A DNA stretch of 64,000 nt, from assembly GCA_020635285.1 (NCBI GenBank), contig JACKAB010000010.1, positions 62,001 through 126,000 on the forward strand. The letters run 5' to 3'. The number at the start of each line of letters is the position of its first letter. Position 1 is the stretch's first letter. The notes under the pieces were generated by a model that was not told the origin of the DNA, did not search any database, and worked only from the letters and a program-made list of their open reading frames with translations. This stretch comes from Ignavibacteriales bacterium (GTDB taxonomy: Bacteria; Bacteroidota; Ignavibacteria; Ignavibacteriales; Melioribacteraceae). A program made the translations under genes and the position numbers. Shown here piece by piece: positions 53,731-63,028 of this stretch.

Positions 53731-55044
53731 TTGAAAAAAGATAACAATAAAAAAATGAGTTTGTTAGATGCCATTTCAATGGCTGTGGGAACCATGATTG
53801 GCGCAAGTATATTTTCAATTTTTGGAATTGGGGCAAAAATTGCCGGAAATAATTTACCCGAGGCTTTTATTCTGTCTGGTCTATTTGCTTTACTTGTTGC
53901 TTATTCCTACTCAAAATTGGGAGCAAAAATAATTTCTAATGCGGGTCCCATTGAATTTATATTGCAAGGAATAGGAGATAATTTAATTACTGGAATGTTG
54001 TCAATTTTAATGTGGCTAAGTTATGTTGTTTCCATTTCGTTATTTGCAAAAGGATTTTCCGGTTATCTACTTCCGTTAATTGGGTTACAAGTTACTCCTT
54101 TGGCTTTAGGAATAGTAGAAGTTCTTTTAATTTCTTTATTTACTGCAATAAATACTTTCGGAAGCAAAGCGGTTGGTGACCTCGAATTTTATATTGTTAT
54201 AATTAAGCTTTCAATACTTGGAATTTTTATTCTTCTTGGAATTTCACAAATAAATCCGAATTTTATTGTCCCTTCTTTTAGTAGCACTGGTATAAATGGA
54301 ATTTTATCAGCAGCTGTTGTTTTCTTTTTATCCTATATGGGTTTCGGGCTAATCACAAATGCTTCGGAAAACATAGAAAACCCAAAGAAGAATGTTCCAA
54401 AAGCAATCTACATAAGCATTGGTATTGTTATGATTGTTTATGTAGCTGTTTCTTTGGTTGCCGTTGGTAATCTTTCTATAAATGAACTTATTGGTGCAAA
54501 AGAGAATGCACTTGCTGTTGCAGCCAAACCTTTTCTTGGAAATTTTGGGTTCATACTTATTTCAATTGGTGCTTTATTTTCAATTTCATCTGCCCTGAAT
54601 GCAACTTTATACGGTGGGGCAAATATTGCATATTCATTAGCAAAAGATGGTGAACTGCCAAAAATTTTTGAAAGAAAAATATGGTTCAAATCAACTGAGG
54701 GACTTTACATCACGGCTATATTAAGCATGATCTTTGTTTTACTTTTTAACATTGATGCCATTGCTTCAATTACTAGTACAATTTATACTGTTATCTATAT
54801 TTTTGTTTTAATCTCACACTTTAGAATGACTGATAAGTACGGGGGAAATAAAAGCTTTCTTGTTTTTAATATAACTGTCTTAGTTGGGGTTTTTATTGCT
54901 TTGATAATTTATCAGTACCAAAGTCAGCCTAGTGCTTTATACGGAACCGGTATTGTTTTCCTTCTAGTATTCATAATTGAGTTTATTTACAGATATGTAA
55001 AAAAGAGAGAATTTTTAATGGTCCAAAAAAAACACATTAAATAA
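53731..55044 (+). CDS. APC-superfamily amino-acid permease
   Basis: 437 residues with about 12 membrane helices. The first helix has the APC substrate motif (MAVGTMIGASIFSIFGIGAK), and FLSYMGFGLITNASENIENP matches the conserved helix 6-7 region. It probably imports or exchanges amino acids or related cations with protons. The start is TTG 53731 or ATG 53755 (MSLLDAIS); neither has a strong ribosome site. It is 25 bp after the HEAT gene, in the same unit as the proton pump that could power it. Confidence 0.88.
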   Translation: MKKDNNKKMSLLDAISMAVGTMIGASIFSIFGIGAKIAGNNLPEAFILSGLFALLVAYSYSKLGAKIISNAGPIEFILQGIGDNLITGMLSILMWLSYVVSISLFAKGFSGYLLPLIGLQVTPLALGIVEVLLISLFTAINTFGSKAVGDLEFYIVIIKLSILGIFILLGISQINPNFIVPSFSSTGINGILSAAVVFFLSYMGFGLITNASENIENPKKNVPKAIYISIGIVMIVYVAVSLVAVGNLSINELIGAKENALAVAAKPFLGNFGFILISIGALFSISSALNATLYGGANIAYSLAKDGELPKIFERKIWFKSTEGLYITAILSMIFVLLFNIDAIASITSTIYTVIYIFVLISHFRMTDKYGGNKSFLVFNITVLVGVFIALIIYQYQSQPSALYGTGIVFLLVFIIEFIYRYVKKREFLMVQKKHIK

Positions 55045-55180
55045 AATACTATATGAGACATCTGAAAAGTTGGAAATTACTCCGATAAACGGTATTTCAT
55101 TAATTATAGATTTTTACTTAACAATGACAATATTTCTTGTTGCAACCATATTTATGTTTACGAATTACAAGAAATTTTGA
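55018..55180 (+). CDS. Possible small membrane protein (needs a one-base correction)
   Basis: From ATG 55018, with AGAGAG upstream, adding one A to the A8 run at ~55026 opens a frame to TGA 55178-55180. The ~53-residue product contains KILYETSEKLEITPINGISL and one strong membrane helix (LTMTIFLVATIFMFTNYKKF). Without correction the frame stops at the permease stop. It could equally be a frameshifted extension of the permease. No family is recognised. Confidence 0.35.
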
Positions 55181-55181
55181 G

Positions 55182-55206
55182 CCGAGGGTAAGTAAAATAC
55201 CTCGGG
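55182..55206 (+). terminator. Hairpin, probable terminator of the ATPase-HEAT-permease unit
   Basis: CCGAGGGTA and TACCTCGG pair with one bulge around AGTAAAA. A short T-rich tail follows (GTTTCTCTT). It lies ~137 bp after the permease stop and directly after the possible small membrane protein. Confidence 0.6.
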
Positions 55207-55354
55207 TTTCTCTTCAATTGAGCTTTTTACCTTTGGATTTTATTAACTTTAGATGGGTTTCATGCTTTTCTTTCCTGTATAATAATGCTTATTTTTTAAC
55301 GTTAATATTTAATTAATAATAAAATATTTTCCCATTAACTTACATGATATCAAA

Positions 55355-56395
55355 ATGAAAGCTGTACGACTAAAGGGCATCAAACAATTCGAAATAGAAG
55401 AAATTCCAAAACCAAAAATAATTCACCCTAATGATGTTTTAATCAAAATAAAAATGGTTGGGGTTTGCGGATCTGATATTCATTATTACTCAACTGGAAG
55501 AATTGGTTCCCAAATAGTACAGTATCCTTTTATTACGGGACATGAAGCAGCTGGAATTGTTGAAGAAGTTGGAAGAAAAGTTACAAAAGTTAAACCAGGT
55601 CAGCGTATCGCAATTGATCCGGCTGTATCTTGCGGCGAGTGCGATCAATGTTTATCTGGCAGAGAACATACCTGCAGAAAACTTGTCTTTATTGGTGCGC
55701 CAAAACAGAAAGAAGGTGCACTGTGTAATTATGTGGTGTTAAAGGAACACAATTGTTTTCCTATCAGCAACAATACTACTTTTGAGCAGGCTGTACTTTC
55801 TGAACCTTTGGCAATTGCTGTTTACTCGGTTCATCAATCGAAACCAACGTCTAAAGATAACATTGCAATTCTTGGTGCCGGACCAATAGGAATGTCAGTA
55901 TTTCATGTGCTTAGAACACAAACCGTTGGAGATATTTATATCACCGATAGAATAGATGATCGATTGGAGTTCTCAAAACAATTGAATCCAAAGTATTGCG
56001 GAAATCCAAACAAGACCAACATTGTTGAAGATATAAAAAAAATTGAGCCATTAGAAATGGATATAGTTTATGAATGCAGCGGTGATTTAGAAGCTTATCA
56101 GCATGCAATAGACTTGCTTAAACCTGGCGGACTTCTTGTGATTATTGGAATTCCGGAAGTTGATGAGATTGCTTTTCCAATTCATGAATTAAGAAGAAAA
56201 GAAATTACAATTTTAAATATTCGTCGCCAAGCGAACAGCACCCAAAAAGCTATTGATCTCTTAGAAAGTGGCAAAATAAAAATTGATAATATGGTCACTC
56301 ATCATTTTAAAATGGAAACCACCAAAGAAGCTTTTGACTTGGTCTCAAATTATAAAGATGGTGTTATGAAAGCAATGATCTCAATTGATTGCTGA
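55355..56395 (+). CDS. Zinc-dependent alcohol/sorbitol dehydrogenase (MDR family)
   Basis: 346 residues. The catalytic zinc Cys is in GVCGSDIHYYSTGRIG, the zinc signature is TGHEAAGIVEEVG, and the structural zinc site is CGECDQCLSGREHTC. The NAD-binding motif is ILGAGPIGMSVFHVL. The HYYSTGRIG pattern is typical of polyol dehydrogenases (sorbitol, xylitol, threonine-like). It oxidises a polyol or alcohol to a ketose using NAD. It stands alone, so the physiological substrate is unclear. Confidence 0.9.
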   Translation: MKAVRLKGIKQFEIEEIPKPKIIHPNDVLIKIKMVGVCGSDIHYYSTGRIGSQIVQYPFITGHEAAGIVEEVGRKVTKVKPGQRIAIDPAVSCGECDQCLSGREHTCRKLVFIGAPKQKEGALCNYVVLKEHNCFPISNNTTFEQAVLSEPLAIAVYSVHQSKPTSKDNIAILGAGPIGMSVFHVLRTQTVGDIYITDRIDDRLEFSKQLNPKYCGNPNKTNIVEDIKKIEPLEMDIVYECSGDLEAYQHAIDLLKPGGLLVIIGIPEVDEIAFPIHELRRKEITILNIRRQANSTQKAIDLLESGKIKIDNMVTHHFKMETTKEAFDLVSNYKDGVMKAMISIDC

Positions 56396-56572
56396 TGTTG
56401 ATGGTTTTGATTTTCCATATCTTGATTTCCCATAAGAACCAAAGCAATACACAATTAACATTTTATTATTGAGGTTATAATTAAGAATTCCATCCAGCAA
56501 AGAATAAAATATTTTATCTTATTTTTGTAACTTAAAATCCAAATCATATAAATTTAGAACGAAAGGTAACTT

Positions 56573-57346
56573 ATGAAAACTCTTAAATTAATATCATGGA
56601 ACGTTAATGGAATTCGTGCGGTTGCAAAAAAAGGATTTCATGATTGGTTTAAAAGTGAAAACCCAGATATACTTTGTCTTCAAGAAACAAAGGCTTGGGA
56701 AGAACAGCTTGATGAATCATTAACTAATGTAGAAGGTTATCATTCATATTTTTCACAAGCGTATAAAAAGGGTTATAGTGGAACTGTAATCTATACAAAA
56801 GAAAAACCAATAGATGAAAAGCATGGGATTGGAATTGAAGAATTTGACAAAGAAGGACGATTTGTAATTGCAGAATTTAAAGAATTTATTTTGTTCAATA
56901 TCTATTATCCAAACGGAAAAGCAAGGGCCGAAAGATTAAAATATAAAATGGATTTTTATGAAGCCTTTCAAAAATATTCTGTTGACCTTTTAAAGAAAGG
57001 TAAAAAAATAATTGTTTGCGGAGATGTAAATACAGCTCACAAAGAAATTGATTTAGCACGGCCAAAAGAAAACTCCAAAGTTTCCGGATTTTTACCCGAA
57101 GAACGTGAATGGATGGATAGATTTTTTGCAGAAGGATTTATTGATACGCTTAGAATGTTTAATGATAAACCGGAAGTTTATACTTGGTGGGATCAAATTT
57201 CAAGAGCTAGAGACAGAAACGTTGGCTGGAGAATTGATTACTTTTTTATCAGCGAAAACCTTAAAAAAAATATTGTTAATGCATTTACAATGCCCGATGT
57301 TATGGGCTCAGATCATTGTCCGGTTGGAATTGAAATTAAATTTTGA
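56573..57346 (+). CDS. xth: Exodeoxyribonuclease III
   Basis: 257 residues, single-domain EEP nuclease. Catalytic motifs are KLISWNVNGIRA (Asn), DILCLQETKAW (Glu metal ligand), KIIVCGDVNTAHKEIDLARP (Asp/Asn), RIDYFFISENL and the C-terminal GSDHCPVGIEIKF (Asp-His). It cleaves DNA 5' to abasic sites and degrades 3' ends in base-excision repair. A good ribosome site (GAAAGG) precedes ATG 56573. Confidence 0.94.
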   Translation: MKTLKLISWNVNGIRAVAKKGFHDWFKSENPDILCLQETKAWEEQLDESLTNVEGYHSYFSQAYKKGYSGTVIYTKEKPIDEKHGIGIEEFDKEGRFVIAEFKEFILFNIYYPNGKARAERLKYKMDFYEAFQKYSVDLLKKGKKIIVCGDVNTAHKEIDLARPKENSKVSGFLPEEREWMDRFFAEGFIDTLRMFNDKPEVYTWWDQISRARDRNVGWRIDYFFISENLKKNIVNAFTMPDVMGSDHCPVGIEIKF

Positions 57347-57374
57347 TTTATGAATTTTAAACTAACTAAATAAT

Positions 57375-58547
57375 TTAGACTAAAAAAGAAGACGCCAATC
57401 CAAAAATATTTTCAAAATTTACATTGACTATTTCTCTTTGGTTTTTATCAACCGGGAACGGCGTTTCGTGTGAATAGTTATATGGGAAGTCTGTTATCAT
57501 AGTTCTTATTGGAATTTTTTTCTGAGATCCATTTAGGGTATTAATTACTGATTCCGGCGGTACAACTTTATCTTTAATTAATGATATTGCAAATATTTTA
57601 TCTTTCAGTTCCAGCAACCTTTCTTCTCTAATATTTCTTAATCCGTATTGAGATAACAAACTTTTAAAATATTTTATTTCAGGCAATAAAGATCTGTTTA
57701 TTTTTCCTTTATTCAGATAATCATCAAAGAGTTTGAAAAACTTGTGCATTGATTTATATGCCTCGCTATCCAAAATTGCTTTAGCTACCGGAAACATTAT
57801 ATCAAAAGTTGGTCCGCCGCAGAATATAAACAGTTTTGATTTATCAAAATAATTACTCGGATTTGCCATTAGCAAAACTTCAGCAAGCAAGGCACCGATT
57901 GAATATCCGAAAAAATTGATTGAGGCATCATCATAAATATATTTATTATTGCCTGCTCTAATTTCAGCAACAAGATCTGTTACATCTGAAAAAGTTTGAA
58001 ATCCTGAGGTGAAAAATCTTGATGGTTTACTGTGAAGTCTTGAACTTAATGCCGCATTTGCAAAAGTAGAATTTTCAATTCCGTTAAATTTACTAATTCT
58101 ATACTCTGACATTTTTTTCATTAACCTTGGATTGCTCCAATTGCCTGGTGCTCGGTTCATATGAAACGCAATTGGGAAAAGTATAACCGCTTTACCGGTT
58201 GATTTATGAAGTTTTAATGCCCATGGAAGGTATTTATCCCATAGTCTTTCATTAAGGCCATGAAATAAAAATATCACGTCTTTTGCTCGTTTATCTGAAT
58301 CACTTTTAACAACGATATAATTGAAATTATTATTCTCTTCAACTTGTAAATCATCTTCTTTAGAGAATATTTCTTTTTCTAAAGCTGATTCATTATAACC
58401 ATTTGAGAAATCAATTTTATTATCTTCATTAGTTTTAGAATAAAATTTCTCATTGCATATAACAGAATTAAATTCCTTAAGTTCAATTCGTGTAGTTCTA
58501 ATATCAAAAAGATTTCTTAAATATGTATTTTGATCAAAGTAATCCAA
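57375..58547 (-). CDS. Alpha/beta hydrolase-like protein (DUF6051-like)
   Basis: 390 residues. The hydrolase fold shows in VIFLFHGLNERLWDKYLPWA, the nucleophile elbow FFGYSIGALLAEVLL (Ser in GYSIG), an acidic residue in SLIKDKVVPPESV and a C-terminal DFPYNYSHETPFP with the likely catalytic His. An N-terminal ~85-residue segment has no obvious match. It resembles what I remember as DUF6051, but I cannot confirm the family. Its start immediately follows the stop of the MerR gene, indicating one transcript and probable control by that regulator. Substrate unknown. Confidence 0.72.
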   Translation of the reverse strand: MDYFDQNTYLRNLFDIRTTRIELKEFNSVICNEKFYSKTNEDNKIDFSNGYNESALEKEIFSKEDDLQVEENNNFNYIVVKSDSDKRAKDVIFLFHGLNERLWDKYLPWALKLHKSTGKAVILFPIAFHMNRAPGNWSNPRLMKKMSEYRISKFNGIENSTFANAALSSRLHSKPSRFFTSGFQTFSDVTDLVAEIRAGNNKYIYDDASINFFGYSIGALLAEVLLMANPSNYFDKSKLFIFCGGPTFDIMFPVAKAILDSEAYKSMHKFFKLFDDYLNKGKINRSLLPEIKYFKSLLSQYGLRNIREERLLELKDKIFAISLIKDKVVPPESVINTLNGSQKKIPIRTMITDFPYNYSHETPFPVDKNQREIVNVNFENIFGLASSFLV

Positions 58548-59267
58548 TTATTCGTCCTTGGTTTTTGATTTTACTTTTTTACTTTTTGTATTCTTTGTTT
58601 TAATTCCTTTAATTTCTTTTTGCTTTGTCTTAAGCAAACTTTCCCATCTGGCAATTCCTTCTTTAAGCATATTCATTTTTGAAAACAACTGAATTATTGC
58701 ACTATTCATAGCTTCAAGACGCTCTTCTGTTTCGTTTTGCGGGTAATGGTTAATATTGTTGCTAATTAAAAGAAAATCTCTAAAGTAATCTGATATAGTT
58801 TTTATTTCTTCTAACGAATAATTAAAAAGCTGCAAATCTTTTATAAGCTTACACATGTAAACATAAATTTGAGAATAAAGTCTAAAACCACCGGCGCTTC
58901 TTAATTCGGATTCAATTATTCCCTTTTCTTCCCAGTGCTTAATAGTTCTTGGACTAACTCCAACTTGCTCTGCAAGGCTACTAATGGTTATAAATTGCTC
59001 CATCTTTTTCTCTTCCTGCTGAATGATGGAATTAGTCGGCAATCCAATCTTCTTAACTATTTTTTGAATTTCGGGTAAAGCATACCCTAAATCCATTAAA
59101 GATTTCAGCATCACAACTTGCTCAACTGAGCCTTTTGTATAGAATGAAGTTTTATCTTCAGTTATTCCAGCCGGTTTTAACAAGTTGTTTGTCTCAAATT
59201 CATGAAGAGTTTTTTCTGTTATTGCCGTCTCTTTCAAAAAATCTTTTCTCAAAAATATTTTATTCAT
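58548..59267 (-). CDS. MerR-type regulator with two tandem MerR-like DNA-binding domains
   Basis: 239 residues. The second domain (~92-165) is a standard MerR helix-turn-helix (ITISSLAEQVGVSPRTIKHW, EEKGIIESELRSAGGFRLYS, YSLEEIKTI). The first ~75 residues repeat the same layout in a more diverged form (FLKETAITEKTLHEFETNNL, SVEQVVMLKSLMDLGYALPE). A helical segment and a very basic tail (TKNTKSKKVKSKTKDE) follow. Two MerR heads in one chain is unusual. There is no Cys-based metal site. It is upstream of, and directly adjacent to, the hydrolase gene and faces a palindrome in its own promoter region. Confidence 0.82.
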   Translation of the reverse strand: MNKIFLRKDFLKETAITEKTLHEFETNNLLKPAGITEDKTSFYTKGSVEQVVMLKSLMDLGYALPEIQKIVKKIGLPTNSIIQQEEKKMEQFITISSLAEQVGVSPRTIKHWEEKGIIESELRSAGGFRLYSQIYVYMCKLIKDLQLFNYSLEEIKTISDYFRDFLLISNNINHYPQNETEERLEAMNSAIIQLFSKMNMLKEGIARWESLLKTKQKEIKGIKTKNTKSKKVKSKTKDE

Positions 59268-59276
59268 TGTACCTTA

Positions 59277-59312
59277 ACGTTTACTTTTTATCAACCTATA
59301 CGTTTACGTATA
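59277..59312. promoter_or_regulatory. Candidate MerR operator
   Basis: A perfect inverted repeat TATACGT-TT-ACGTATA (59297-59312) lies 30 bp upstream of the MerR start. The octamer ACGTTTAC occurs within it (59300-59307) and again at 59277-59284, 23 bp away. Repeated GC-containing octamers stand out in this AT-rich sequence. Binding by the adjacent double-headed regulator is an inference. Confidence 0.55.
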
Positions 59313-59486
59313 CAAACATATAGTATTTAAATTATTGTTGCAAGAAAAAAGTGAAAAAGCGGTAAGGTGTTAGAAAAAAGTTGAAAAAAATTAAAAATTT
59401 TTCATATTTAAAGGTCATTAAGAACGGAAGGAAAAAGAGACATGTGCTTCCTAATGTTTGTAACCGACCATTCAGTAGCAACTGTA

Positions 59487-62293
59487 CTATTTAGAACTAT
59501 AAGAATATTCTGCAACTTTATCTTTTCTTCCTTTTGAGGAATAGAAATCAATTATCTTTTGTAATGCATTTTTTGTGATATAACTTTTTTCTCCTTTGTT
59601 TTTCTTAACTATGTTATAACCGTTAACTAATAATCCCTCAGCTTCTAAATCTTTGGATTGTTTAAACAAACTATATCCAAGCTCGCTTTCGGCAAGTCCA
59701 ATCAACCAATCCTCGTCAATATCGCTTTTTTTAAGAAGTGTTAATTCTTTTCTAATTAATTCTTCTGCTTTTGAATATCTGTTTGTTCTGTTATAAAGCT
59801 CAGCTAGAGAAACAATTCTTCCTGATCTGTAGGTTGGTCTATATGCAGAAAGTCTATCTAACATTTTTAATGCTTTTAACATTGCATTTTCTGCTTCTTT
59901 GTATTTTCTCTGTTCCATCAAAGCTATACCCAAATTTCCTAATAATGCTGGTGTATAGGGATGGCTTTCACCAAACTTTTTCATTGAGGAATTGTAAGCT
60001 TCTTCATATAATTTTTCAGCTTCTTCGTATCTTTTTAATCCCATTAGTGTTCCTGCCAAACTACTTTTGCTTGCCGATACCTCCGGGTGAGTTTCATCAT
60101 ATATTTTTTCTCTGGTTTCTAAAGATTGCCGTGCAAGCGGTTCAGCTTTTTCATAAAGCTCTTGGTTGTAGTATAAACGAGAAAGATGGTTTAGAGTATG
60201 AGCAACATCAGGGTGATTGTTACCAAAAATTTTAATTCTTGTTTCTAAAGCTTTTTTATAAAGTTTTTCAGCTTCATCAAACTTTCCTTGATGTCTGTAT
60301 ACACTTGCCAATTCATTTTGTGTTGTTGCTGTTTGAGCATCCAATTCCCCTCTAATTTTAATATATAATTTAAGAGAGGCAGAATATAAAGAATCACTTT
60401 TTTCCAGATTTCCTCTGTCAAACTCTAAAACACCTAAATTGTATAATGCTTCTGCTAGTTGTTCGCTTTCTTTTCCAAAATTGAGAATAAAGTTTTTTTC
60501 TGCTTTTTTATAGTATATATAAGAACTATCAAAATCAGCGATTTGATAAAAATGATTACCGAGGGAACTATATAATTCTCCAATTATTATATGATTTGAT
60601 GGATAATATTTTTCACCTATATTTTTTGCTTTTATAAATATATCTCCAGCTAATTTATATTTTCCATTAAAGCCATATGTTTTCCCTAAATTGATCAGTG
60701 TTTCAACATAAGTTTCTTTATCAATTGCTTCTAAATTTTTAATTTCATTTATTTTAAGAAATAACTCTTCAGCAGAATTATATAAACCGAGATTAGTATA
60801 TACTTTTCCAATTGTGTTTAATAATTGGGATTTTATTTCAGGTTCTTCTTCAAGTCCAACCATCAATCGGGATGCGCCCCGAGCCAACAATTCTCTGGCA
60901 GTAATTGTTTCACCTTTAGATTCATTCGGGTCGGAGACCAAAAAAAGATCCTGTAAAAATGAGGCAACCTGCTCAGATTTTTTAGCTTCTAAATTTGCCT
61001 TGTCTCTTTCTGCCTTTAATTGAATTGTATAAAATAAAATTAATCCATTCACAACAAAGAAGAGTACTGCAGCAGTAATAACGGCGGCTTTATGACGAAT
61101 AATAAATTTTTTAGAGGTATAAACAAACGATTCTTTCCGTGCAAGAATGGGTAGCGAATTTAAATATCTTTCAATATCGTATGCCAACATTTCGGCGGAA
61201 GCATACCTTCTTTCAGGTTCTTTGCGCAATGCCATCATGCAAATATTATCCAAATCGCCAATTAGCACTTTTTTTAATTTGCTTAATGAAATCTTCCTAT
61301 TCTGACTTATATCAAAAAGCGCTTTCTTTCTTCTGTCTGCTCATAAGATTTTACTAAGCCGGTACTTGGTTTGTGAATGCTTTGCTCACAAACAACTTTT
61401 TCATATTCTTGGAAAGATCTGGTTTTAAATTCATGTGCAGGTTTGCCGCTTAACAATTTATATAAAATCAATCCAAGCGAATAAACATCGGTAGATACAG
61501 AGATATTACTATTTTTAATTTGTTCTGGTGACGAATATTCCGGTGTCATTAAATTAATCTCAGCTTGGGTAATTGTTGGCAAATCTTGATTGTTACTTTC
61601 TGCACTTAATACTTTCTGAAATTCCAAAATCGAGAAGTTTAATTGTTCCATCATTTTTAATCAGTATGTTGTTTGGTTTTAAATCTCTATGAATTACCAG
61701 GTTATTATGAGCATATTGAACAGCTTCACAAACTTTAATAAATAAATTTAACCGTTGGTTAATTGTCAATTTATTCTTATCGCAATATTCATCAATGGGA
61801 ATTCCATCAACATATTCCATTGTAAAAAATGGGCGTCTATCCTCTGTAACACCGCCATCAAAAAGTCGAGCAATATTTGGATGTTGAAGATTTGCAAGTA
61901 TTTGCCGTTCATGTTGAAATCTTCTAATAATTGGAATTGTACTTAATCCAGGCTTAATAATTTTGAGTGCAACTTTTTGTTCAAAAATTCCATCGCATCT
62001 TTCGGCTAAAAAACCGAGCCCATTCCGCCTGTAGCAATTTCTTTTATAATTTTGTAAACACCTATTTGCTGTCCAATAAAATTTATTTTTTCTTCAATGT
62101 TAATTATGTCGCTGGCTTTTTTATCTAATACGGGATTTACATTTTCATCAGCTTCAAGGAGTGAGACTACTTCGTCAAATAGTTTTTTATTATTGCCGCA
62201 TTTATTTTTAAGGAAGGAGATTCGTTTATCTTTATCAAGCTCAATTGCTTCTTCAAATAATTTCTCAACTTTTTCCCAATCAGGCTGATTCAT
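59487..62293 (-). CDS. Serine/threonine protein kinase with TPR repeats, frameshifted
   Basis: About 930 residues after correction. An N-terminal helical region (WEKVEKLFEEAIELDKDKR) precedes a kinase domain with EIATGGMGSVFLAE (P-loop), VALKII, HRDLKPNNILI, LLDFGIS and MTPEYSSPEQIK. A membrane helix (AAVITAAVLFFVVNGLILFY) follows, then about ten TPR repeats of the kinesin-light-chain type (GKFDEAEKLYKKALETRIKI). Shifts lie in A6 62008-62013, near 61620 and in A5 61314-61318. The TPR part (59487-61268) is intact; other pieces are 62006-62293, 61593-61820 and 61307-61654. It follows the TIGR02999 sigma factor by 6 bp; such pairs are frequent in several phyla. Confidence 0.88.
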
Positions 62294-62299
62294 ACAAAC

Positions 62300-62872
62300 C
62301 TAATTTTTCATATTTTTTAATTCGCGAGTTAACCAAGCTCTAGCTAACCGCCAATCTCTGCGAACTGTTGGCAATGATTTTTAAGTAAGTACTCCGCAAT
62401 TTCTTCATGGGTTAAACCAACGAAAAACCAATACTCAATAATTTTACTTTGGCGTTCATTAATTTTTTTTCCAGTCTATTTAGTGCTTCGTCTAAATCAA
62501 TAAGCTCATCTGGTTTAATAAAACTTTCACCAAGGTTTTCTGCTAAAGTTATATCAGGAGTTCCGCTTCCTCTTTTTTGCGCTGCCCTGCTGTTTGCGTA
62601 ATTAATTAAAATTCTACGCATTGCTTGGCTGGCAATTCCAAAAAATGTGCTCTGTTCTGCCAAGTGACATATTTCTGATCAACCAATTTAAAATAAGCTT
62701 CGTGCACAAGTGAGGTCGCGTTTATTGTGTGTCCTTTTCTTTCGTGTTTTAGTTGATTTTGAGCGATTTTCTGCAATTCATTATAAACAACCGGAAAAAG
62801 AGAGTTTACAACTTCTTTGTTTCCATCCGAAACTTGAATTAATAATTGCGTTACGTCTGTTTTATTTTTCAT
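62300..62872 (-). CDS. ECF sigma factor of the TIGR02999 type, frameshifted
   Basis: About 191 residues after correction. VTQLLIQVSDGNKEVVNSLF, LKHERKGHTINATSLVHEAY, QNRAHFFGIASQAMRRILIN and a C-terminal ERQSKIIEYWFFVGLTHEEI with SLPTVRRDWRLARAWL are the hallmarks of this sigma group. Shifts occur near 62645, 62460-62470 (T run) and A5 ~62380. Intact pieces are 62606-62872 and 62412-62663. The gene is followed at once by the kinase-TPR gene, which probably modulates it. Confidence 0.85.
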
Positions 62873-63028
62873 TTTTTCAAAATTAAATTATCACTTGTCG
62901 TCTTTTTTCTTGCGTATAGTGATAAAGGGAAAATTATGACAAAGCGTCTCTTTCGTTTTAAACAACTAGTAAAATCTATCTTAAAAAAGAATATAAAAAC
63001 TTTATAATAATCAATCAATAGGGAAAGT

